DNA of 43,377 nt from an uncultured Verrucomicrobiales bacterium. GTDB taxonomy: Bacteria; Verrucomicrobiota; Verrucomicrobiia; Verrucomicrobiales; Akkermansiaceae. Below are positions 35,757-43,377 of this stretch, one piece after another. Under the pieces are notes generated by a model. The model was not told the DNA's origin. It did no database searches and saw only the letters and a list, made by a program, of their open reading frames with translations. Where the stretch lies: positions 1 to 43,377 of the forward strand of contig CALKLP010000111.1 in NCBI GenBank assembly GCA_937991965.1, given 5' to 3'. The position numbers and the translations under genes are program-made. Positions within the stretch are counted from its first letter, which is position 1. Every line of letters begins with the position of its first letter.

Positions 35757-36456
35757 TTTGCATCCCCTCCCACTTTAGAATATTCACCTTATGCGCTGCT
35801 AAAAGCGTATTACGGTCTAGGCTAAGGCCTGAACGTTGCTTAACTCGCTCTACCAGAGCCAACTTGGCGGCACTTCCCTGTAAACCACGGTTGTGGTAGC
35901 CCACTACTCCAATCAACAAATCACAGAGCTGCATCAGTTCTGATTCGGCCGAATCCACAGGCTGGACAAACTCAATAATCTCCTGCCTAAAGTCATAGCG
36001 ACTGTTACAGAGCACCTGGTGGAGCTGGTTCGCCTTTTGTCCGCTATGCGTGTCCTTATAATCAATGTAAACGCGGTGCTTGTCCTCAGGTCTTAGAATG
36101 ACCTTCAGGAGAGTAAAGAGCATCTTGTAATACCAACCATCATGAGATTGGTTAAACTTAGTGTGATCCAGAGCTCTCTTATTAGGAATGATCACAGTCC
36201 GAAAGGCTAGGTCATCATCATCAAAGAAGTAATCGATCCACTGTGAGTAAAAATCCAGCTTCGCAGGAGAGACCTTGGTCCACTTGATTTCGGTCGACAA
36301 CGGAATGCCATTCTTCTCCTTGATCTCACGTAACCGAACGCTAATCTCCTTTCGCTTCTCCAGCGGGCAGGTCAACGCTCCTAGTGTCATCACTTGCTTC
36401 CCGTCATTCTCTAGGTGACAACTCTCGTCACAGTAAATGTTGATTATGTTTGGCAT
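35746..36456 (-). CDS. DUF3800 domain protein
   Basis: Protein of 236 residues in the DUF3800 family, which has an RNase H-like fold. Likely metal-binding acids are visible: INIYCDESCH (D10, E11), HRVYIDYKDTHSG (D132), and SELMQLCDLLIGVVGYH (D179), with EIKWTK near 56-61. These sites suggest nuclease activity, but the family has no firm biochemical role. DUF3800 genes are often found in variable, phage- or defence-rich regions. It is the first gene of a two-gene unit with the 166-residue protein. Start ATG at 36456; 260 bp of non-coding DNA separates it from greA. Confidence 0.8.
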   Translation of the reverse strand: MPNIINIYCDESCHLENDGKQVMTLGALTCPLEKRKEISVRLREIKEKNGIPLSTEIKWTKVSPAKLDFYSQWIDYFFDDDDLAFRTVIIPNKRALDHTKFNQSHDGWYYKMLFTLLKVILRPEDKHRVYIDYKDTHSGQKANQLHQVLCNSRYDFRQEIIEFVQPVDSAESELMQLCDLLIGVVGYHNRGLQGSAAKLALVERVKQRSGLSLDRNTLLAAHKVNILKWEGMQNGE

Positions 36457-36661
36457 GGCTAGAGGTATTTATCAAAAATTAGCTTCTCTGAGAATTCTAG
36501 TTTCTCTAGCAGTTTTTTGAAATGCGCTTTATTCATGCCTTACTCATGCCCCCTTTCGACCTAGAATAGAAGTCTATTGTTGATGAATAAGTAACAAGTT
36601 GCAGATTAAAGGCATCCGTCAAATTATATATTCGTTTTTGTCTTTTAGGAGCTTCTAGGCA

Positions 36662-36696
36662 TAAAAAAAGGGAGCTTTCACAAGCCCCCTGGATTT
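36662..36696 (-). terminator. Rho-independent terminator of the long greA
   Basis: On the minus strand GGGGGCTT, loop, AAGCTCCC followed by a run of seven T, 21 bp past the greA stop. One mismatch in an 8-bp stem. Confidence 0.82.
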
Positions 36697-36716
36697 TTTC
36701 GTTGTTCGACGAAAGG

Positions 36717-38552
36717 TTACCCTTTGTTGAAAGGCTCGATCGCTTTCACGGTGAAGACTCGGTCTTCCTCAGTATCAAAGTCTAGCACGGTTACCTTAGC
36801 ACCGACCTTTTTACCGATGAGTCCCTTCGCCACGACGGACTTATAGGAGAGAATCTTCTTATCAGGATCTCCGTCCCACGCGCCGAGAATGGTGTGAACC
36901 TCTGTCCCGCTGTCACCTTCTAGGGTAACCACTGTTCCGATATTAATGGCGGAAGTGTCTGCGTTTTCGAACTCGGTTGCCTTCGCGCGGCTGAGCTCTT
37001 GGGCGACTTCATTCTTACGACGGTTGAGAACCGCTTGCATGTCCTTGGCGGCCTTATACTCGAAGTTTTCTCGAAGGTCACCATAAGAACGGGCAATCGC
37101 AATGTCTTTAATGTTTTGCGGGATACGGTTTTCTACCAGATCTCGGTATTCCTCTTTCTTGCGATCGAGAGATTCCCATGAGACGATGAGTGACTTATCA
37201 CGCTTCGTAGTCGTTCCTTCTACAAGTTCGCCCGTGTCAGGATATGACTTGATAATCCGAGCCATGAGTGACTTACGATCAAGATCAGGGAAAGCAGGAG
37301 AACTAAGAAGCTTCTTAGAGAAGTTCTGAATATCGTTCGCTTCCACTCCTTTGACGAAGTCAGTGATAAGGTCACGATCTTCCATCACATAGGCCTGGAG
37401 ACGGTTACTCTTACGTGGACCATCTTCTAGGTAGTCAGACTCGATAATGTTAAGAACAGCGAGACCAACTTCATGCGAGAAGCATTTTTCAGCCGCCTTA
37501 TTACGCTCACGGCAGATCCATGAGAGGGCATCTGGTCCGAGAGTTCTGAGGGAAAGCGCCTTCTTAATGTGTTTGTGAAGATCTTTTGTCTTATCGTGCT
37601 CCTCAAGAAGCTTTGCGATTTCGCCCACTCCACGTGTTCCGATATTGTTAAAAATGGCGAGCAGGTTCTTCACCCAGTCATCGCCGTATGCCTTCGGGAA
37701 TGATTCGTAAATACGGCGTTGACGAACAGACGCGAGTGGAGACGTTGCTTCTGCTAGCTCACCAGAGAATTCTTGAAGGGCATTCTCGATCGTAAATCCT
37801 TCCTCAGGGAGATTATAGTCTTCAACCAGGTCAATAAGTTCATCACGTAGGCAAAGAAGCTCTAGCGTGAGTCCGCCTTGGAGCTTGAGAGACTTACGAG
37901 CGACCACCTCAACTTGTGTAGCGATGCGTTCGATGAAAGACACATCGGCTTTTAGTGCTTCTTCCTCTGCTTTAATCGCGGTAAGAGTTTTAATCTTCGC
38001 TTTCAGATTGAGAGCTTCTTCTGACTCTTTAACGAGAGATTCGAGTGGGCTTTCATTCTCATCACGGAGCGTAAGGTATTCGGTCCGCTTGGTAGGAACA
38101 TTCGCACGCTTAGATTCACGGAGAGATTTCTTCGCCTTGTCCCACCACTTTTTGTAGAGGTCTTTATCAATCAGCGTGCTAGAAAGCTCATCCTCTATCT
38201 GATCTGGAGATAAACGGCCACCATTCACCTGAAGGAGACGGACAACCACTTCACCAGGATCCTCTGCTGCCAGATCCTTAAGTTCGTCTAATGACTCTAG
38301 GCGTTGGACTCGGAGATCTCCCGCATCGAGTGGCTCTAGTTTCTGTAGCGCCAGCTTCAGACCCATAACCTGTTCCTTTGATTTTTCAAAGTCAATCGTG
38401 ACCTTACCACCAAAGAGATCCCAAGAACTCACCTTGCCTGCGCCCCAGCTCCCATGGAGGACAAAACTACCTGGAGCAAGGGTCGATAACTTCTGCCCAA
38501 CAGCATCAGTGATTCTCCCTGCATTTACTAACTTTTCTACGTCTTCGTGCAT
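36717..38552 (-). CDS. greA: GreA/GreB-family transcript cleavage factor with a long N-terminal extension
   Basis: 611 residues, almost four times E. coli GreA. The C-terminal 170 or so residues are Gre: the coiled-coil tip ARSYGDLRENFEYKAAKDMQ (about 487-506, with the conserved Asp and Glu that hold catalytic Mg2+ in the polymerase channel), then the FKBP-like C-terminal domain (INIGTVVTLEGDSG, ILSYKSVVAKGLIGKKVGAK). The first 75 residues hold an SH3-like stretch (LHGSWGAGKVSSWDLFGGKV), and about 350 residues of helical, charged sequence follow. Long GreA of this kind is known in Chlamydia. The extension's role is unknown. Start ATG at 38552. Confidence 0.88.
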   Translation of the reverse strand: MHEDVEKLVNAGRITDAVGQKLSTLAPGSFVLHGSWGAGKVSSWDLFGGKVTIDFEKSKEQVMGLKLALQKLEPLDAGDLRVQRLESLDELKDLAAEDPGEVVVRLLQVNGGRLSPDQIEDELSSTLIDKDLYKKWWDKAKKSLRESKRANVPTKRTEYLTLRDENESPLESLVKESEEALNLKAKIKTLTAIKAEEEALKADVSFIERIATQVEVVARKSLKLQGGLTLELLCLRDELIDLVEDYNLPEEGFTIENALQEFSGELAEATSPLASVRQRRIYESFPKAYGDDWVKNLLAIFNNIGTRGVGEIAKLLEEHDKTKDLHKHIKKALSLRTLGPDALSWICRERNKAAEKCFSHEVGLAVLNIIESDYLEDGPRKSNRLQAYVMEDRDLITDFVKGVEANDIQNFSKKLLSSPAFPDLDRKSLMARIIKSYPDTGELVEGTTTKRDKSLIVSWESLDRKKEEYRDLVENRIPQNIKDIAIARSYGDLRENFEYKAAKDMQAVLNRRKNEVAQELSRAKATEFENADTSAINIGTVVTLEGDSGTEVHTILGAWDGDPDKKILSYKSVVAKGLIGKKVGAKVTVLDFDTEEDRVFTVKAIEPFNKG

Positions 38553-38754
38553 GAACGTAAAACAGTGGGGGGGAAAATGGAAAAGGCAATGCTAAACAGA
38601 AAAAAATGCTCTCCAAATAAAACTCCCCAATATTCCTTGAGTAAAACAAAGCCAAGATCGCCATTAAATCACCCTCCAATACATAGCAACACCTCTTATT
38701 CAGGGCGATGCAGGAGAGACCTAAAATGCCGACTCCATCATTCCCTGAACGAAC

Positions 38755-40173
38755 TTATTTCTTGTTATGATCCGCCTCCGTCAAAGACGTCATGGGATCG
38801 CCCAACTCATCCATTTTGAGCTCCAGAAGAGCGATCAACTCATTAAGTTTCTCAGCATGCTCTTCGGTTTGAGCGAGATTACTCATTTCTAATGGATCCG
38901 CTTCAAGGTTAAAGAGCTTATACTTTTTCATTTTAGGATAAACAATTAACTTCCACTTACCTTTGATGATCGCACGTTGACTGTCGATGTATGCACCATA
39001 GATTGAATCGTAGTTTTGAGCACGACGACCATCAATGAGAGGCAAGACACTTTTGTAATCAACGCCTTCTGGAATCTCTTGCCCGCTTAGCTCCAGAGCG
39101 GTTGGCATGGCGTCTTGCAAGTAGATCGGAGCGTCTATTACTCTGCCAGGCTCTTTAATCCCAGGTCCAGAAATCATAAATGGGGCGCGCAAGGAATGCT
39201 CATACATATTCTGCTTTCCTAGTAGTCCGTGGTGCCCAACCGCTAATCCATGGTCTGAGGTGAAAATAATCCATGTGTTATCAGCTTTACCTGACTTCTC
39301 TAGAGCTTCTAAGATCCGTCCAATTTGATCATCCAAGTGAGTAATGAGAGCGAAATACTCTTGGCGATGCACCTTCACCGCATACTCTGTTCGTGGAAAA
39401 GGGGCTAAATTTTCATCTCGAATTTTTGGCACTCCCTCCTCCCCCATTTCTGGATAAAGGTCTTGATAGCTTTCCGGTAACTTAATCCGATCCAGCGGAT
39501 AGCGATCCACATACTCTTTCGGTGATTGACGTGGGTCATGAGGTGCATTAAAGGCCACATACATAAAAAACGGATTGGTCTCCTTTCCTGCTTCTTCGAG
39601 AAACCCGATACAGTCATCTGCGGTTACCTCGCTCCAATGCTTTCCTCCTATCCAGAACCCTTGCTTAGATTCATCCCAAGGCAACCACGCTTTTTCAGGG
39701 TCTTCCCCTTCTACGGGGCGGTTATAGGAATTCAGAGCCTTAGGCATTCCAGCTCTCACATTAGCCGTCTTATCAAAGCAATCCTTTGTTGAATATGGAA
39801 TATGCCATTTCCCCATCATATAGGTATCATATCCCGCATCAGACATGTATTGACCCCAAACCTTCCCCTTTCCAGATTTTGCGTTTTTCACGGCACTTTT
39901 CGCATACCAGACACTTTTCCCTGTAATCAAACATGATCTACTAGCAACGCACACCGCCCCAGCCCACGACCCCATATTATAGGCATGAGAAAAGGTCACC
40001 CCCTTACTCGCCAAACTGTCCATATGCGGAGTATCAATATCTAGTACTCCATATTCACCTATTGTTTCGTAACTTTGATCATCGGTAAAAAGGAAAAGAA
40101 TATTGGGAAGTTCTTTAGCTGACGTGCATAATAACGAAAACACAGATAAGAGCGCTAAGAGAATTACTTTCAT
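38755..40173 (-). CDS. Secreted sulfatase (alkaline-phosphatase superfamily)
   Basis: Exported sulfatase of 472 residues. Signal peptide MKVILLALLSVFSLLCTSAK. Calcium-site acids are in LFLFTDDQSYET (D31, D32). The catalytic formylglycine motif is C75-V-A-S-R79 in AGAVCVASRSCLITGK, so it is a Cys-type sulfatase that needs an FGE. Further signatures are MGKWHIPY, APHDPRQSP, and FTSDHGLAVGHHGLLGKQ near residue 290-330. Such enzymes desulfate host or algal polysaccharides in Verrucomicrobiota. No other polysaccharide gene is adjacent, and the substrate is unknown. Confidence 0.92.
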   Translation of the reverse strand: MKVILLALLSVFSLLCTSAKELPNILFLFTDDQSYETIGEYGVLDIDTPHMDSLASKGVTFSHAYNMGSWAGAVCVASRSCLITGKSVWYAKSAVKNAKSGKGKVWGQYMSDAGYDTYMMGKWHIPYSTKDCFDKTANVRAGMPKALNSYNRPVEGEDPEKAWLPWDESKQGFWIGGKHWSEVTADDCIGFLEEAGKETNPFFMYVAFNAPHDPRQSPKEYVDRYPLDRIKLPESYQDLYPEMGEEGVPKIRDENLAPFPRTEYAVKVHRQEYFALITHLDDQIGRILEALEKSGKADNTWIIFTSDHGLAVGHHGLLGKQNMYEHSLRAPFMISGPGIKEPGRVIDAPIYLQDAMPTALELSGQEIPEGVDYKSVLPLIDGRRAQNYDSIYGAYIDSQRAIIKGKWKLIVYPKMKKYKLFNLEADPLEMSNLAQTEEHAEKLNELIALLELKMDELGDPMTSLTEADHNKK

Positions 40174-40312
40174 CTAGCTTAATACGTTAGAAAATTGCAA
40201 AACATAACGCATTTTTGAGAAATTTTATCGTTACCATTTCACGCTCCAGCAACCCTTCATAATTAAGTTCTGAACAGATATATCAACACTCAGATTATTG
40301 CTAAGTTGTACA

Positions 40313-41104
40313 CTATTGAAAACGAACTCTTCGAGTCACAACTAAACCAAGCCCTAGTAATGACAGCAATGAAACCGATGGTTCTGGGATATTAGAGGTA
40401 ACCGTAAAATTATCAATCGCAAAAGATTCATCATTCCCACCCTGGTATCCAGAACCTGTCGACCCAGTTCCTGTAGAAGCCCAGATCTCAAAGGTCAATG
40501 TGCCTGAAGCCGCTGTCAAATCATCAAACTCAATCACGTACCCATCTTCATTCCAGTAGTTTGGATTAGTATTGAAGCCAAGTTGCTCATTCGTCGTAAT
40601 GGTCTTTTGCACGTATGAGGCCCCTGTTAAACCACTAGCGTTACTATTGTGCGCTACGGAAAAACCATTGAGCAATACGCCACCGGAAACCATGTTAGAG
40701 GCTACTGCCCCCCCGTCATGCACTTGAACATTAATTAAATCTATCCCGTATTCACTGCTCGTTCCATCCCAACTATCGATCATTGCTAGAGAAAATCCCA
40801 GTGTATGCGTAGTGCTGGCATCCAAACCAGAAACCTGAATAATCAAGCGGTCATCTTCCATCGTAACACGATGGAAATCACCGGAAAACTCTGGATAGTT
40901 ATCATATTGCTCCACACTTACCACCCCACCTGTAAGCGAGCCAGTGTTCGCCCCGCTAGTTTGATCTCCACCAGAGACACCCCCTGTCACTCCACTTCCC
41001 GCTGTTGGAGTAGTATCAAAATCGTTCTGATAAACGACGACTGAGGCACTAGCGTTGACTAAGAATATCGAGTATATAAGTGAATTACGTAAAGCTTCGC
41101 GCAT
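40313..41104 (-). CDS. PEP-CTERM-type surface protein
   Basis: Protein of 263 residues. N-terminal signal-like segment (REALRNSLIYSIFLVNASAS) followed by a Gly/Ser/Thr-rich and beta-rich body, with FDTTPTAGSGVTGGVSGGD and a LamG/discoidin-like pattern (TLGFSLAMIDSWDGTSSEYG). The C terminus is PEPSVSLLSLLGLGLVVTRR, the PEP motif, hydrophobic helix and basic tail of exosortase sorting signals. It is expected to be handed to an exosortase (not in the window) and placed on the cell surface. Function unknown. Confidence 0.85.
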   Translation of the reverse strand: MREALRNSLIYSIFLVNASASVVVYQNDFDTTPTAGSGVTGGVSGGDQTSGANTGSLTGGVVSVEQYDNYPEFSGDFHRVTMEDDRLIIQVSGLDASTTHTLGFSLAMIDSWDGTSSEYGIDLINVQVHDGGAVASNMVSGGVLLNGFSVAHNSNASGLTGASYVQKTITTNEQLGFNTNPNYWNEDGYVIEFDDLTAASGTLTFEIWASTGTGSTGSGYQGGNDESFAIDNFTVTSNIPEPSVSLLSLLGLGLVVTRRVRFQ

Positions 41105-41158
41105 ACGTGAATAGATAATAAAACTGCGTAAAAAGTTACAGTTTTCTCCATCTGAATT

Positions 41159-42808
41159 CTATGCTCGCTTCATGAAGTCCTTAAGCTCAGCAACTGAGGT
41201 AGCCTTCAATAACAAAGCTGCTAGCGCGTAGGTAGAAAGCCCCATTCCAACAATCACGCCGAGAGCGATAATACGCTGATAAAAGGCCGCCACCAACCAT
41301 GGCTCACAGAAATGCGCAGCCACCATAATGACCACCGCCATCAGCAATGAGGCTAACGTAATGCGCCCTAGCTTACTCCAAAGCGATTTCTGAATGGTGA
41401 AGAACCCCTTTAATCCCATAAAGAGAAGAACTACATTCACCCAGCCTGCGACACTCGTCGCGATTCCTAAACCAACATGCTTATAAGTAGGGAATAGTGC
41501 GAAACTCAGAATAATATTCACGATCACCATCACGATGCCGTATTGCATCGGTCGCTTTGTATCCTTCTGCGCAAAGAACCCTGTCTGGAGAACTCGGATT
41601 AAAACATATGCCGGCAATCCGAAGGCGAAAGCGCACAGCACCTTAGAGGTTTCCGTCACATCCTCCGTAATGAACTTCCCATAACCGAAGACCGCATTAA
41701 TGATATCAAAGGGAATGGCGGCAAGAGCCACCGCTGCTGGGATAGTTAAGAGAAGGCCTATCTTAATTCCATTACCTAAGCTCTCACTGGCTTCCCCCCA
41801 CCTCCCGGCCCCAACTAAGCGACTGATCGTTGGAAGCAGAGAAACCCCCAAAGCAATCCCGATCATCCCCAGCGGGAATTGGTTTAAGCGATCCGCATTA
41901 TAGATGTAGGTAATAGCATTATTCTCCGAAGACGCGATTTGCGTGCTTACTAGCAAGTTAATTTGCTGCACACTCGCCGCGCCCACTCCCGGAATCATGA
42001 GCAAAAAGAGCTGCTTCATCTTTGGCGTCAACTTCGGAACCATGAGTCGCACATTCACCCCTTGCCTCTTCACGGCATAGTAGAGCGCCCCCATTTGCGC
42101 CCAACCCGCGATGAATATACACCAAGAGAGCACTTTCGTAATATGCTGTTGCTGCTCGATGTCATTGAACCAAATCCAAACAAAGCCTAGTAAACAGAGC
42201 ACATTCAGTAAGACAGGCGCAAACGCCGCCATCGCGAATTTCTTCCACGTATTGAGAACTCCACTAAATTGAGCACCCAAAGCCATACACAGCAGGTAAC
42301 AAAACATAATGCGCCCCATCTCCACAGTCTGCAGAAAACGGTTATCACCCGCGGCATCTATCGCGCCCGTCGGACTCTGGAGCTGGCCTCCTATCCAGGC
42401 CCATGAACGACCATCTATAAAGCCGGACGCTCCCCACGAAGCCATCTCATCAAAACCATCCAGAAAGCCTGGAACAAAAAAGGCCATAAACCAACGCATC
42501 CCTGCAATAATCACGATGCTCAGTATCCCTAAAACAGCCACCAACCACGAAAACGCTAGAGAAGCAAAGCGATCAGAGGAAATCCGGTCCTCCTTTTCAA
42601 TCGTCTGACCATAAATCGGGACAAACGCTGAATTGAAGGCCCCTTCACCGAACACACGGCGACCCATATTCGGGAACCTAAACGCTGCAAGATAAGCATC
42701 TGATGCGGCACAGGCGCCTACAAAAATCGCCATGATCTGGTCTCGGAGAAGCCCCAAAACTCGGCTCATCAAGGTAAAGCCAGAAATTGTCATTAAACTG
42801 CGTAACAT
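41159..42808 (-). CDS. murJ: Lipid II flippase MurJ
   Basis: Flips lipid II across the inner membrane for peptidoglycan synthesis. 549 residues, about 14 hydrophobic segments. Signatures: TLMSRVLGLLRDQIMAIFVG, ASDAYLAAFRFPN, RRVFGEGAFNSAFVPIY (the conserved motif), LLMIPGVGAASVQQINLLVS, and YIYNADRLNQFPLGMIGIAL. Between segments the loop at about residues 118-160 (SWGASGFIDGRSWAWIGGQL plus more) is some 40 residues longer than in E. coli MurJ. It diverges from ispF (64 bp between starts). Start ATG at 42808. Confidence 0.94.
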   Translation of the reverse strand: MLRSLMTISGFTLMSRVLGLLRDQIMAIFVGACAASDAYLAAFRFPNMGRRVFGEGAFNSAFVPIYGQTIEKEDRISSDRFASLAFSWLVAVLGILSIVIIAGMRWFMAFFVPGFLDGFDEMASWGASGFIDGRSWAWIGGQLQSPTGAIDAAGDNRFLQTVEMGRIMFCYLLCMALGAQFSGVLNTWKKFAMAAFAPVLLNVLCLLGFVWIWFNDIEQQQHITKVLSWCIFIAGWAQMGALYYAVKRQGVNVRLMVPKLTPKMKQLFLLMIPGVGAASVQQINLLVSTQIASSENNAITYIYNADRLNQFPLGMIGIALGVSLLPTISRLVGAGRWGEASESLGNGIKIGLLLTIPAAVALAAIPFDIINAVFGYGKFITEDVTETSKVLCAFAFGLPAYVLIRVLQTGFFAQKDTKRPMQYGIVMVIVNIILSFALFPTYKHVGLGIATSVAGWVNVVLLFMGLKGFFTIQKSLWSKLGRITLASLLMAVVIMVAAHFCEPWLVAAFYQRIIALGVIVGMGLSTYALAALLLKATSVAELKDFMKRA

Positions 42809-42872
42809 GATAAGAAATAGAAAATTGTTCTGTGAAGTGCGCAGAAATCATTTTACTAAGCAAACTTAAAAG

Positions 42873-43370
42873 ATGAGTGAATACGAATATCGCAGCGGAA
42901 TCGGGTATGATGTGCATCAATTTGCAGAAAATCGCAAGTGCATCCTAGGTGGAGTGGAAATCCCTCACGCTGTTGGTCTATTAGGGCACTCCGATGCCGA
43001 TGTGCTTTGTCATGCTATCGCAGATTCTATTTTGGGTGCTCTTGGCCTTCCTGATATTGGATACTATTTCCCGCCGGAGGATGACTCCATTGAAGGAATC
43101 TCCAGCCTGAAAATCCTCGAAAAATGCGCCGAACTTGTCACCGAAAAAGGCGCACGCCTAGTTAACGTAGACTCCATGCTCATCGCAGAAGCTCCTAAGG
43201 TCATGAAGCACCGAGAAGCCATGATTACGAACCTCTCAGCAGCACTCAGCATCGCGCCCGACCGAGTCAACATTAAGGCCACCACCAACGAAACGATGGG
43301 CTTTGTGGGAAGAGAAGAAGGAATTGCAGCTTTAGCGAATTGCTCTATCGCCATGCGGATAGATGCCTGA
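42873..43370 (+). CDS. ispF: 2-C-methyl-D-erythritol 2,4-cyclodiphosphate synthase
   Basis: MEP-pathway enzyme that cyclises CDP-ME 2-phosphate to MEcPP. 165 residues, complete, with stop TGA at 43368-43370. Zinc ligands are D13 and H15 in GYDVHQF and H47 in LLGHSDADVLCHAIAD. The substrate loop is LPDIGYYFPPEDDSIEGISS, with the usual aspartates replaced by PPEDD. The C terminus is KATTNETMGFVGREEGIAA. Trimer formation and isoprenoid precursor synthesis are known for the family. Start ATG at 42873. Confidence 0.96.
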   Translation: MSEYEYRSGIGYDVHQFAENRKCILGGVEIPHAVGLLGHSDADVLCHAIADSILGALGLPDIGYYFPPEDDSIEGISSLKILEKCAELVTEKGARLVNVDSMLIAEAPKVMKHREAMITNLSAALSIAPDRVNIKATTNETMGFVGREEGIAALANCSIAMRIDA

Positions 43371-43377
43371 TCTTAAT

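Overview
The window looks like a chromosomal segment of a Verrucomicrobiota bacterium, probably a marine or aquatic relative of Akkermansia/Rubritalea. The lineage is inferred from several traits. There is a PilM-PilN-type fusion next to an Amuc_1102-like secreted protein. The GreA has a very long N-terminal extension of the kind known from the PVC superphylum. Rho and RpoD both carry lysine/alanine-rich N-terminal tails, and there is a PEP-CTERM protein and a secreted sulfatase. Most genes are ordinary housekeeping genes of moderate G+C, and many starts lack a clear Shine-Dalgarno sequence. No tRNA, rRNA, CRISPR array or intact transposase was seen.

Layout. 1-2208: type IV pilus-like operon (minus strand; the pilM-like gene runs off the left edge). 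2361-3873: aroD (+) facing thiG (-). 4135-7807: rho, a pseudopilin, a lipoprotein amidase, a DUF2141 protein and queD, all plus. 7847-10031: homoserine dehydrogenase, a 207-bp MITE with perfect 22-bp terminal inverted repeats, and a Tat-signal M15 peptidase. 10208-13996: small ORF, rpoD, a low-molecular-weight tyrosine phosphatase, a DUF2237 protein and a small lipoprotein. 14101-16184: pdhA-pdhB operon. 16284-17213: a DUF6580-like membrane protein and thiS, divergent. 17215-20717: a two-gene unit, a large secreted protein of unknown function translationally coupled (GTGA overlap) to an EboD-like sugar-phosphate cyclase. 20807-21748: PDZ protein. 21874-24976: gap-pgk-tpi glycolytic operon, ending at a terminator and preceded by a 15-bp direct repeat with a 31-bp period. 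25130-28635: OmpA-family lipoprotein, lysA, a soluble Ser/Thr kinase and a divergent one-TM protein. 28940-30269: rplM-rpsI and infA; infA has an arginine-rich upstream open frame with no canonical start codon. 30479-32329: SLC13/RCK transporter.

32437-36456 is the most accessory-looking part. Two cryptochrome/photolyase-family genes diverge from starts only 35 bp apart. One is a prokaryotic (6-4)-type photolyase that has lost three of its four Fe-S cysteines. The other has a FAD domain with a further domain at its C terminus. Next comes a two-gene unit with an 11-bp overlap, a DUF3800 (RNase H-like) protein and a small protein that may be a BECR-type RNase. 36717-43370 returns to core functions: long GreA, sulfatase, PEP-CTERM protein, MurJ and IspF.

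The best candidates for undescribed biology are the DUF3800 pair with its flanking repeats, the EboD-like/large secreted protein unit, the non-canonical start of infA, the Rho Q-loop insertion and the MITE. No single spectacular system is proven by sequence alone.
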